This document shows positions 8,626-16,700 of a stretch of 64,000 nucleotides of DNA, in pieces. Location: the NCBI RefSeq assembly GCF_016741935.1, contig NZ_JAERRG010000002.1, positions 1 through 64,000 of the forward strand, in the 5' to 3' direction. The position numbers and the translations under genes were made by a program. The notes beneath the pieces were generated by a model. That model searched no databases and had not been told where the DNA came from. It saw only the letters and a list, made by a program, of their open reading frames with translations. Each line of letters opens with the position of its first letter. Position 1 is the stretch's first letter. Origin of the DNA: Streptomyces endocoffeicus. Lineage in GTDB: Bacteria; Actinomycetota; Actinomycetes; Streptomycetales; Streptomycetaceae.

Positions 8626-9135
8626 ATGGTTGACCGAGCCGACCGGTTCATCGAGGTCTCGCTCGACAAGCGCGGGGTGAGCTGCACGGCCAAGCTCCTT
8701 GACGATCGCGCGCCGATCACCTGCGACGCGGTGTGGAACGCTCTGCCGCTCGGGGGTGACGTGTATCACGCGAAGTACGCCCGCAACGAGATCTACACGC
8801 TGCTGCCCCCCTTCGCGCCCGAGGAGCCGCCCCTCGAGAACCCGACGATCACCCCGATCCCCGGGGACCTGTGCTACTTCACCTTCACCGACACCCAGCT
8901 CGGGACCAAGTCGTACGGATACGAGACCGAGGCCAAGCACCAGGGGCGGCGGCAGGTGATCGACCTGGCGCTCTTCTACGAGCGGAACAACCTGCTGATC
9001 AACGGTGACGCGGGCTGGGTGCCCGGGATCGTCTGGGGCACGATCGTGGACGGCCTCGACCGCATGGCCGACGCCTGCCAGGACCTGTGGCGCGCGGGGG
9101 CGCTGGGGGAGACACTGAACTTCCGCCGGGCGTAG
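8626..9135 (+). CDS. DUF3830 family protein
   Basis: A 169-residue cytosolic protein of the DUF3830 family, a cyclophilin-like beta-barrel fold of unknown function. Typical features are the N-terminal FIEVSLDKRGVSCTAKLLDDRAPITCDAVWNALP-type segment (here VSCTAKLLDDRAP and TCDAVWNALP) and the central GDLCYFTF. GGAGGAAAGATCG before ATG fixes the start. It is divergent from ehuB and lies next to amidase, hydroxyacid dehydrogenase and isomerase genes. Members of this family recur in small-molecule catabolic islands with such genes, so an accessory catabolic role is inferred. Confidence 0.82.
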   Translation: MVDRADRFIEVSLDKRGVSCTAKLLDDRAPITCDAVWNALPLGGDVYHAKYARNEIYTLLPPFAPEEPPLENPTITPIPGDLCYFTFTDTQLGTKSYGYETEAKHQGRRQVIDLALFYERNNLLINGDAGWVPGIVWGTIVDGLDRMADACQDLWRAGALGETLNFRRA

Positions 9136-9240
9136 CGCATGGGCTCGCGCCGGGTGCGGGCCGTCGGCGCGCGCCGGGTGCCGGGCCTCGGCTTGTGCCC
9201 GGCGCGGGCGCTCGGCTTGTGGCAGGCGCGGCGCATGGAC

Positions 9241-9271
9241 CGGGCCCGGGGCGGCTTCCGCCCCGGGCCCG
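9241..9271. terminator. Hairpin between convergent DUF3830 and amidase genes
   Basis: Perfect 13-bp arms CGGGCCCGGGGCG and CGCCCCGGGCCCG with a 5-base loop. The surrounding 9136-9345 stretch also holds degenerate GCGCCGGGTGC/GGCTTGTG repeats and no gene. Confidence 0.7.
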
Positions 9272-9345
9272 GGCCCCGCACCGGCAACCGGGCCCGGCCC
9301 CAGCATCGGCAATGGGCCTTACGTCGTCAGCACCCGCAACGGGCC

Positions 9346-10761
9346 TTACGCCGCCGGCGGGCGCACCCCGTCCGCCAGCCCCGCCTCGAACAGCGCGTGC
9401 GCCGCGCGCAGCACGAGCGCGTCCGCGTGGCGCGCGCCCACCAGCTGCACCCCGATCGGCAGGCCCGCGCCGCTGAGGCCGCACGGCACCGACGCCGCGG
9501 GCTGCTGGGTCAGGTTGAACGGGTAGGTGAACGGCGTCCAGCCGGTCCACCGGGTGTGCTCCGACCCCTTGGGCACCTCCACCCCCGCCTCGAACGCGGT
9601 GATCGGCAGCGCGGGGGTGACCAGCAGGTCGTACGCGGAGTGGAACCGTCCCATGGCGTGACCGAGGGCCATCCGCACATCCACGGCCGCCAGATAGTCC
9701 AGCGCGCTGTACGACGCCCCCTGGGCGCAGATCTCGCGCAGCCCCGGGTCCAGCAGCTCCCAGTCCTCCTGCCCCAGTGGCTGCACCACCCGGGCCGCGC
9801 CGCTGAACCACAGCGTGTGGAACGCCTCCACCGGGTCCTCGAACCCGGGGTCGATCTCCTCGACCACCGCGCCCAGCTCCGCCAGCAGATCCACCGCCCG
9901 CCGCACCGACGCGGCCACCTCCGGATCGACCACGGCCGCGCCGCCGAGCGCGGGACTGTAGGCGACCCGCAGGCCGTCCACCCCGCCCCCGCCGGCGGTG
10001 AGCGCCTCCCGGAAGCCGCCCTCGGCGGGCCCCAGCTGGGACCAGTCGCGCCAGTCCGGACCGGAGATCACATCCATCAGCAGCGCCGCGTCGGCCGCGT
10101 CCCGGGTCATCGGCCCCACATGGGCCAGGGTGCCGAACGCGCTCGCCGGATAGAGCGGAACCCTCCCATAGGTGGGTTTCAGCGCGAAGACGCCGCAGAA
10201 GGCCGCCGGGATGCGGACCGAGCCCCCGCCGTCCGTCCCCAGGCTCAGCGGACCCGCGCCCAGCGCGACCGAGGCCGCGCTGCCGCCACTGGAGCCGCCC
10301 GCGGTCCGCCGGGGGTCGTACGGATTGCCGGTGACCCCGTGGACCGGGCTGTCGGTGACGCCCTTCCAGCCGAACTCCGGGGTCGTGGTCTTGCCCACGA
10401 ACACCGCGCCGTGCTCGCGCAGCCGCGCCACCGAGGGCGCGTCCTCGTCCCACGCCCCGCCCTCGGGCCGTACGGTCCGCGAACCGCGCAGGGTGGGGGC
10501 GCCGCGCTGCAACAGGATGTCCTTCACCGACACCGGGACGCCGTCCACCAGGCCCACCGGGGCCCCGCGCCGCCACCGCTCGGCGGACTCCTCCGCCTGC
10601 CGCAGCGCGCCCTCGGCGTCCACCCGGGTGAAGGCGTTCACCTCCGGCTGAATCTGCTCGATCCGGTGGAGGACGGCACGGGTCGCCTCGACGGGGGAGA
10701 GCTCGCCGGAGGCATAGCGCTCGACGAGTTGAACGGCTGTCAGGTCGTGAATATCGGTCAT
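9346..10761 (-). CDS. Amidase (amidase-signature family)
   Basis: A 471-residue amidase that hydrolyses carboxamides through a Ser-cisSer-Lys triad. Lys80 (GVPVSVKD), Ser157 in GGSSGGSAA and nucleophile Ser181 in GTDGGGSVRIP are all visible with the expected 24-residue spacing. Length is normal. The gene is 25 bp downstream of the hydroxyacid dehydrogenase gene on the same strand and both probably form one transcript. Among amidase-signature proteins, substrate cannot be read from sequence; the context suggests release of ammonia from an amide intermediate of the catabolic island. Confidence 0.88.
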   Translation of the reverse strand: MTDIHDLTAVQLVERYASGELSPVEATRAVLHRIEQIQPEVNAFTRVDAEGALRQAEESAERWRRGAPVGLVDGVPVSVKDILLQRGAPTLRGSRTVRPEGGAWDEDAPSVARLREHGAVFVGKTTTPEFGWKGVTDSPVHGVTGNPYDPRRTAGGSSGGSAASVALGAGPLSLGTDGGGSVRIPAAFCGVFALKPTYGRVPLYPASAFGTLAHVGPMTRDAADAALLMDVISGPDWRDWSQLGPAEGGFREALTAGGGGVDGLRVAYSPALGGAAVVDPEVAASVRRAVDLLAELGAVVEEIDPGFEDPVEAFHTLWFSGAARVVQPLGQEDWELLDPGLREICAQGASYSALDYLAAVDVRMALGHAMGRFHSAYDLLVTPALPITAFEAGVEVPKGSEHTRWTGWTPFTYPFNLTQQPAASVPCGLSGAGLPIGVQLVGARHADALVLRAAHALFEAGLADGVRPPAA

Positions 10762-10786
10762 CCGGCTCTCCGTTCAGGTCCTGCGA

Positions 10787-11734
10787 TCAGTCCACCGGTA
10801 CGTACCCGAGGCGTTTGTCGACGATGTTGAGCAGTGGTTCGCCCGCGCACCAGCGCTCGTAGTTGTCCTGGAACTGGTCGGCCAGATGGTCGCGCCACCC
10901 GACCGTGTCGCCGCTCATATGGGGCGAGACGAACAGTCCGGGCACGTCCCACAGGGGATCGTCCGAGGCCAGCGGCTCGTGTTCGAAGACGTCCAGGGCC
11001 GCGCCGGCGATCCGCCGGGCGACCAGGGCCGCCGTAAGGTCCTTCTCGACGACCAGGGGGCCGCGGCCGACGTTGATGAACCGGGCGGAGGGCTTCATCC
11101 GGTCGAAGACGGTGCGGTCGAACATGCCGCGGTTGGCGTCGGTGAGCGGCGCCGCGCTCACCACCCAGTCGGCCGACGGAAGCAGCTCGGGCAGCTCGTC
11201 GCCGCCGCGCACGCCCTGCCGGGCGGTGCGGCCCACCAGGTCGACCACGACGCCGAGCGCGGCCAGCGTGGCGCCGATCGCCCGGCCGATGGGACCCGCG
11301 CCCACGACCACGGCGCGCGTTCCGGCCAGCCGCATGGTCTCGCGGTGCTGCCAGCGTCGCTGCCGCTGCAGCTCCCAGGTTCCGTGGAAGTCCTTGGCCA
11401 TGGCGATCACCAGACCGGCCACGTACTCCGCGATCGGCTGCTCGAAGACTCCTCGAGCATTGGTCAATACGGTGTCGGACGCGACGAGTTCGGGACAGAG
11501 CAGCCGGTCCACCCCCGCGCTCGCGGTATGGACCCACGCCGGCCTGGGGCCCTCGCCGGGCCAGGCGTCGCGGACCGCGTCGGAGGTGAAGTCCCACACC
11601 AGGAGCACATCCGCGGTGGGGAGCGCCTGGGGCAGCGAATTCTCGTCACAGACGAGCACCTTGGCCCGGCCGGCCACTCGGTCCAGGTGGACCGGCGGCT
11701 GGTCGCCGAAGACGACAACTGTGCTTTCGGACAT
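10787..11734 (-). CDS. D-2-hydroxyacid dehydrogenase, NAD(P)-dependent
   Basis: A 315-residue member of the phosphoglycerate/glyoxylate-hydroxypyruvate reductase family, interconverting a 2-oxoacid and a D-2-hydroxyacid. The Rossmann motif is VVVGAGPIGRAIG; the catalytic region includes INVGRGPLV, DVFEHEPL (Glu) and VSPHMSG (His). The start is ATG 11734. Upstream, 11735-11930 separates it from a divergent isomerase gene and must contain both promoters. The pairing with isomerases of the maleate/Asp-Glu racemase type suggests breakdown of a small dicarboxylic or hydroxy acid. Confidence 0.88.
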   Translation of the reverse strand: MSESTVVVFGDQPPVHLDRVAGRAKVLVCDENSLPQALPTADVLLVWDFTSDAVRDAWPGEGPRPAWVHTASAGVDRLLCPELVASDTVLTNARGVFEQPIAEYVAGLVIAMAKDFHGTWELQRQRRWQHRETMRLAGTRAVVVGAGPIGRAIGATLAALGVVVDLVGRTARQGVRGGDELPELLPSADWVVSAAPLTDANRGMFDRTVFDRMKPSARFINVGRGPLVVEKDLTAALVARRIAGAALDVFEHEPLASDDPLWDVPGLFVSPHMSGDTVGWRDHLADQFQDNYERWCAGEPLLNIVDKRLGYVPVD

Positions 11735-11930
11735 AGGCGGGAAACCGTTTCGAAACGTGGATGGGTTTGCCTGGAGAGGGAGGGGGCAGGCGCCTCAGTT
11801 TGAGGATTGACCACGCTAGGCAGCGGAAACTACCGTCGTCAACAACGGCTTCTGTCCCGGCGTCCCCGGCATCAGGCCGGCTCTCTCCATCCAAATCTCT
11901 GGCCAATGGTCCAGTCCCTCCGTTTCCGTA

Positions 11931-12926
11931 TTGGGGCTCGCTTTGGACGTCTCTTTTCTGGGTGGCCCACAGCCGCAGCGCGGCGTGGGTGTGGTGGCAC
12001 CGTTCGACTTCGCACTCGACCGTGAGCTGTGGCGCTGGGTGCCGGACGAGGTATCCCTCCACCTCACCCGTACCCCGTTCGTACCCGTCGAGGTGAGCCT
12101 CGACCTGGCGCGGCTCGTCAGTGAGCACGAGACCTTGCACGACGCGGTGCAGGCGCTGGCCGCCGTCGCACCGGAAGTGGTGGCGTACGCGTGCACCTCG
12201 GGCAGCTTCGTCGGCGGTGTGGCCGGGGAGCGCGCGATGTGCGCGGCCATGTCCCAGGCGGGTGAGATCCCGTCGCTGACCACCTCGGGCGCGCTGCTGG
12301 AGGCGCTGCGGGAGATCGGCGCCCGGCGGATCGCGGTGGTGACGCCGTACACCCGGTCGGTCACCGACTCGCTGGAGGAGTATCTGGCCGAGGGCGGGAT
12401 GACCGTCACCGGGCGGGCGTATCTCGGACTGACCCGGCACATCTGGAAGGTGCCGTACCGCGATGTGGTCGACATGGCCCGGCAGGCGGTCGTCGGGGCC
12501 ACCGACGCGCTCTTCATCAGCTGCACCAATCTGCCGACCTACGACGTGATCCCGCAGCTGGAGGCGGAGCTGCGGATGCCCGTGCTGTCCGCGAACCAGG
12601 TCACCATGTGGGCGGCGCTGCGGGCGATCGGCGCCCAGGCCGTGGGGCCGTACCAGGCGCTGCTGGACCCGGTGGCCCGGTCCGGTCCGGCGGGGATGTC
12701 GGTGTCGCCGAGCGGCCCGTTCCCGGTGACGGACCCGGTCGTCGAGTCGATGCTCGGGGCCGTGGAGGCGGTCGAGTCCGTGGTGGACGAGCCGGAGGCG
12801 GCGCTGGCCGGGGCGGCCTCGCCGGGACCGGACGGCGACCCGGCCGACGGGCTCGACCCGGGCTTCGGCACCGGCCTCGGCGAGGGCCCCTACCTGGACG
12901 ATTCCGGAGGCCCGGCCGCGGGGTGA
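11931..12926 (+). CDS. Maleate cis-trans isomerase / Asp-Glu racemase-type protein, with tail
   Basis: It belongs to the superfamily of maleate isomerase, arylmalonate decarboxylase and aspartate/glutamate racemase, which act by one or two cysteines between two Rossmann-like halves. Both are present: Cys88 (AYACTSGSF) and Cys198 (ISCTNLPTYD). The open frame starts at TTG 11931 with no good ribosome binding site; a second TTG lies four codons later and the conserved part begins only near residue 18 (RGVGVVAPFD), so the start is uncertain. After about residue 245 an extra tail of 85 residues, rich in Pro, Gly, Ala, Asp, is absent from the paralogue at 13179. Also resembles EutA-like proteins of ectoine loci. 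Confidence 0.8.
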   Translation: MGLALDVSFLGGPQPQRGVGVVAPFDFALDRELWRWVPDEVSLHLTRTPFVPVEVSLDLARLVSEHETLHDAVQALAAVAPEVVAYACTSGSFVGGVAGERAMCAAMSQAGEIPSLTTSGALLEALREIGARRIAVVTPYTRSVTDSLEEYLAEGGMTVTGRAYLGLTRHIWKVPYRDVVDMARQAVVGATDALFISCTNLPTYDVIPQLEAELRMPVLSANQVTMWAALRAIGAQAVGPYQALLDPVARSGPAGMSVSPSGPFPVTDPVVESMLGAVEAVESVVDEPEAALAGAASPGPDGDPADGLDPGFGTGLGEGPYLDDSGGPAAG

Positions 12927-13178
12927 GACGGCGGCCCGGCGTGATGTGACGTGCGGTGAAGGGCGGCCCGCCCCGGTGCGCGAGGGGGCGGGCGCCCCGG
13001 CGTGGCCGGGCCCGCCCCGGCGTGGCCGGGAAGCCTGCCCGGGTGGGACGGGCAGGCCCGTCACCTACGCGAGGGAGGCTGTCCGGCGGGTGGGAACCCG
13101 CCGGGCGTCCGCGGTGTAGGAGAAGTGACAGCAGTGCAGCGGCGGCGCTCGCGGGGGCCGCCAGTCAAGGAGGCAGTC

Positions 13179-13934
13179 ATGGTGGACTCGACGCACCCGG
13201 CCCCGGACACGGTGGGCTTTCTCTACCCCGGATACTCCGCGGAGGACGAATACCCGCGCCTGGAGGGCATGCTCGGCGGCGACAGCGGCGACATCCGGCT
13301 TCCGCTGGTCCACACCGACATCGGTGAGGACGCCCATCGGGTGGACGCCCTGCTGGAGATGGGGTCGGCGGCCCGCCTCGCGGCCGGGGTCGCCGAGCTC
13401 GCCGAGCGCGGTGCCCGAGCCGTGGTCTGGGCGTGCACCAGCGCCAGCTTCGTCTTCGGCTGGGAGGGCGCCAAGGAGCAGGCGCGCGAGCTGAGCGAGA
13501 CGGCCGGGATGCCCGCCTCCAGCACCTCCTTCGCCTTCGCCCACGCGGTGCAGGCGCTCGGCGCCGACCGGGTGGCCATCGCCGCCACCTACCCGGATGA
13601 TGTCGCCGACTACTTCCGGGCATTTTTGAAGGCGGCCGGCGCCGAGGTGGTCTCGATGCGCGGCAGCGGGATCATCACGGCCGCGGAGGTCGGCACCTGG
13701 GGCCGGGAGGAGGTGCTGGAGCTGGGCCGCGCCGGGGACCACCCCGAGGCCCAGGCGGTGCTCCTGCCGGACACCGCCCTGCACACCGCCGCCTGGATTC
13801 CGGATCTGGAGGCGGAGCTGGGCAAGCCGGTGCTCACGGCCAACCAGGTCACGGTCTGGGAGGGGCTGCGGCTGCTGGGCCGTGATCCGGTCCATGACCG
13901 GCTGGGCACGCTCTTCGCCCGGAGCGGCGGATAG
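13179..13934 (+). CDS. Maleate isomerase / Asp-Glu racemase paralogue lacking the second cysteine
   Basis: A 251-residue paralogue of the upstream gene, collinear over its length (both share TANQVTVWEGL/SANQVTMWAAL near the end). AAGGAGGCAGTC precedes ATG 13179. Cys86 is kept (VWACTSASF), but where the upstream protein has ISCTNLPT this one reads LLPDTALHT, so the second catalytic cysteine is Asp198. It therefore should not work by the two-cysteine mechanism of maleate isomerases and racemases. In arylmalonate decarboxylase the opposite cysteine is the one retained. It may be a decarboxylase-like enzyme, a partner subunit or inactive. Confidence 0.82.
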   Translation: MVDSTHPAPDTVGFLYPGYSAEDEYPRLEGMLGGDSGDIRLPLVHTDIGEDAHRVDALLEMGSAARLAAGVAELAERGARAVVWACTSASFVFGWEGAKEQARELSETAGMPASSTSFAFAHAVQALGADRVAIAATYPDDVADYFRAFLKAAGAEVVSMRGSGIITAAEVGTWGREEVLELGRAGDHPEAQAVLLPDTALHTAAWIPDLEAELGKPVLTANQVTVWEGLRLLGRDPVHDRLGTLFARSGG

Positions 13935-14063
13935 CGCGGCGGGTGGCGCGGCCGCGGGCGGGCGCGCCGAAGGGCCCGGGGAGCCGGTGACGGGAAGCTG
14001 AATCCCGGCGAAATTCCATGGTGCTCTTTCGCCATCAGGGCATTCCGCTTATCAGACTGCGCC

Positions 14064-14069
14064 TAGCAT
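14064..14069 (+). promoter_or_regulatory. Candidate -10 element of a leaderless efeO transcript
   Basis: TAGCAT ends seven bases before the GTG start of efeO, which has no ribosome binding site. This spacing fits transcription starting at or next to the start codon, common in Streptomyces. No convincing -35 box is seen, so it is tentative. Confidence 0.3.
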
Positions 14070-14075
14070 GCAGCC

Positions 14076-15323
14076 GTGCGTCGCCAACATCTCTCCCCGG
14101 TCCCGCCGGCACGTCATCTGCTGGTCGCCGGTGCGGTGACGGTGGCCACGGCCGTCGGAATCGGCGCGCTGGCGGTCGGCGGAGGCTCCTCGGGCGGCTC
14201 TCGTGCGCACCCCTCCGCGAGCGGAAGCCCGGTCACCAAGGCATCGGACGGGCTGCGGCACACCTCCATCGAGGTGTCCGAGGGCGGCTGCGGGCGTGGC
14301 TGGACCGGTGCCACCCGTGGCAAGCAGGTCTTCGATCTGCGGAACACCTCCAGCAGACCGGCCGAGGTCTATCTCACCAATCCGGCGAACGGCGCCGTCT
14401 ACGGAGAGGTGGAGGGACTGGGCCCAGGCACCAGCAGACCGCTGAGCGTCACGCTCGGCGGGGGTTCCTACGCCTTCGTCTGCCTGCCCGAGGACGCGGA
14501 CGCGGTCACCGGGCCCACCGTCACCGTGTCCGGACCGGCGCGGGGCGGTGGACCGGCCGCGGTCCCGGTCAGCCAGCAGGATCTGATCCCGCCCACCATC
14601 GCCTACCAGAAGTGGGTGGCGGGCCGGATGGACGAGCTGGTGCGGCGCACGGACGCGCTGCGCTCGGCCATCCACTGCGGTGACCTGACCACGGCCCGTG
14701 CGGCCTGGCTGCCCGCCCATCTGGTGTACGAGCGGATGGGCGCCGCCTATGGCACCTTCGGCGACGCCGACGGGTCGATCAACGGCACCACGGCGGGGCT
14801 GACCGACGGGGTCCATGACCCGGACTTCACCGGTTTCCACCGCCTCGAGTACGGCCTGTGGCACGGCGAGTCCGCGAGCTCACTGCGCCCGGTCGCCGAC
14901 CGGCTCGTCAAGGACGTCCGAGACCTGCGGGACGATTGGCCGCAGGAGCGGATGGACCCGGCCGACCTGGGCCTGCGGGCGCACGAGATCATGGAGAACA
15001 CCGTGCAGTTCGAGCTGACCGGCCGCACCGACTACGGCAGCGGCACCAATCTGGCCACCGCGCGGGCCAACCTGGACGGCACCCGGGCCGTGCTGCGCCG
15101 GCTGGAGCCGTTGCTGAAGCCCCGTGCCCCCTGGCTGCCCGAGCTGGAGAGCGACCTGGACCGCGCCCAGCGGACCCTGGAGCGCTCGCACCACGGCGAC
15201 CGCTGGACCCCGCTGGACCGACTGGGCCGCACCGGGCGCCAGCGGCTCAACGCGGACACGGGCGCGCTGGTGGAGCGGCTGGCCCAGGTGGCGGCGTTGA
15301 TGGATGTGCGGAGGACCCGGTGA
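14076..15323 (+). CDS. efeO: EfeO-type periplasmic iron-binding protein (cupredoxin-imelysin)
   Basis: A 415-residue exported protein of the EfeUOB ferrous iron uptake system. An N-terminal membrane segment (LLVAGAVTVATAVGIGALAV) is followed by a cupredoxin-like domain (to about residue 165) and the imelysin/M75 domain containing the metal-binding HRLEYGL (HxxE) motif. GTG 14076 gives the signal sequence. Its stop overlaps the efeB start (GTGA), so the two are translationally coupled. The permease EfeU is not adjacent. Confidence 0.88.
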   Translation: MRRQHLSPVPPARHLLVAGAVTVATAVGIGALAVGGGSSGGSRAHPSASGSPVTKASDGLRHTSIEVSEGGCGRGWTGATRGKQVFDLRNTSSRPAEVYLTNPANGAVYGEVEGLGPGTSRPLSVTLGGGSYAFVCLPEDADAVTGPTVTVSGPARGGGPAAVPVSQQDLIPPTIAYQKWVAGRMDELVRRTDALRSAIHCGDLTTARAAWLPAHLVYERMGAAYGTFGDADGSINGTTAGLTDGVHDPDFTGFHRLEYGLWHGESASSLRPVADRLVKDVRDLRDDWPQERMDPADLGLRAHEIMENTVQFELTGRTDYGSGTNLATARANLDGTRAVLRRLEPLLKPRAPWLPELESDLDRAQRTLERSHHGDRWTPLDRLGRTGRQRLNADTGALVERLAQVAALMDVRRTR

Positions 15324-16543
15324 GCGAGGTGCTGCGCAGGGGCTTTCTGCTGGGCGCCGCCGCGAGCACGGTCGGCGCGGTGGCGGGCGCGGCCGCCGCG
15401 GGCACGGCGGTCGCGAAGGAGGACGGGCCGCAGAAGGAGCCCACCCGCGTCTCCTTCCACGGCACCCATCAGGCGGGCATCCTCACCCCGCCCCAGCGGG
15501 CCACCGCGATCATCGCCTTCGACACCATGGCCGAGGACCGCGAGGAGCTGGCCGACGCCTTCCGTACGCTCACCGAGCGGTGCCGTTTCCTCACCGCCGG
15601 AGGCGCCCCCGACCCGGTCGGGATCACCGCGCCGCCCGCCGACTCCGGCACCCTGGGTCCCGAGGTGGCCGCCGACCGGCTGACCGCGACCGTCGGCGTG
15701 GGCGCCTCGCTCTTCGACGAGCGCTACGGACTGCGGGACCGCAAGCCCCGGCGGCTGCGCGCGATGCGCTCCTTCCCTGATGACGATCTCGACCCCGACT
15801 GGTGCCATGGCGATCTGAGCCTCCAACTGTGCGCCGACAGCACGGACACGGTGCTGCACGCGCTGCGCGACATCGCCCGGCACACCCGGGGCGCGCTGCA
15901 GATCCGCTGGCGTATCGACGGCTTCGTCAGCCCGCCGCGCCCGTCCGGCACCGCGCGCAACCACATGGGGTTCAAGGACGGCACCGCCAATCCGGACACC
16001 GGGGACGCCCGGGCGATGGACCGTCTGGTGTGGGTGGGCGCCCACTCCGGGGAGCCCGCCTGGGCGACCGGCGGCAGCTATCAGGTGATCCGGCTGATCC
16101 GGATGCTGGTGGAGTTCTGGGACCGGGTGTCGATCAGCGAGCAGGAGCGCATGTTCGGGCGCAGCCGGGACTCCGGCGCCCCGCTGGACGGTCAGCACGA
16201 GTTCGACACCCCGCGCTTCGCGCAGGACCCCAAGGGCGACGTCATTCCGCTGGACAGCCATATACGGATGGCCAATCCGCGCACCGCCCGGACCGAGGAC
16301 CAGCGCATCCTCCGCCGTGCCTACAACTACGACCGGGGCATGGACGGCAATGGCAACTTGGACATGGGACTGCTGTTCTGCTGTTACCAGCAGGACCTCG
16401 AGCGCCAGTTCGAGACCGTGCAGAAGCGGCTGGCGGGGGAGCCGCTGGTGGACTACGTCACCCCGTTCGGCGGCGGCTATTTCTTCGCGCTCCCCGGTGT
16501 GCGGGACCGCTCCGACTGGCTGGGACGGACCCTTCTGTCCTGA
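15320..16543 (+). CDS. efeB: EfeB-type deferrochelatase / DyP-type peroxidase
   Basis: A 407-residue haem-dependent DyP-type peroxidase exported by the Tat route: LRRGFLLGAAASTVGAVAG is a twin-arginine signal. Family motifs include GFKDGTANP (catalytic Asp) and a C-terminal haem-binding half with RRAYNYDRG and LLFCCYQQDLERQFE. In EfeUOB it oxidises ferrous iron or releases iron from haem. The GTG start overlaps the efeO stop by four bases. Confidence 0.9.
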   Translation: MSEVLRRGFLLGAAASTVGAVAGAAAAGTAVAKEDGPQKEPTRVSFHGTHQAGILTPPQRATAIIAFDTMAEDREELADAFRTLTERCRFLTAGGAPDPVGITAPPADSGTLGPEVAADRLTATVGVGASLFDERYGLRDRKPRRLRAMRSFPDDDLDPDWCHGDLSLQLCADSTDTVLHALRDIARHTRGALQIRWRIDGFVSPPRPSGTARNHMGFKDGTANPDTGDARAMDRLVWVGAHSGEPAWATGGSYQVIRLIRMLVEFWDRVSISEQERMFGRSRDSGAPLDGQHEFDTPRFAQDPKGDVIPLDSHIRMANPRTARTEDQRILRRAYNYDRGMDGNGNLDMGLLFCCYQQDLERQFETVQKRLAGEPLVDYVTPFGGGYFFALPGVRDRSDWLGRTLLS

Positions 16544-16700
16544 TCGTCGCCCCACCTTCCGGTCAAGAACGCCTCAAGAGTTCCTTGGATTCTTCTGACC
16601 CTCTATTCACTCGGCCGCCTCCATGGATTCCATCGGAGAGTCCTGCCCGCGGCACAGGATCAGGCGCAGGCGTGAAACGCGAATCATGTGGAGGCATGAC

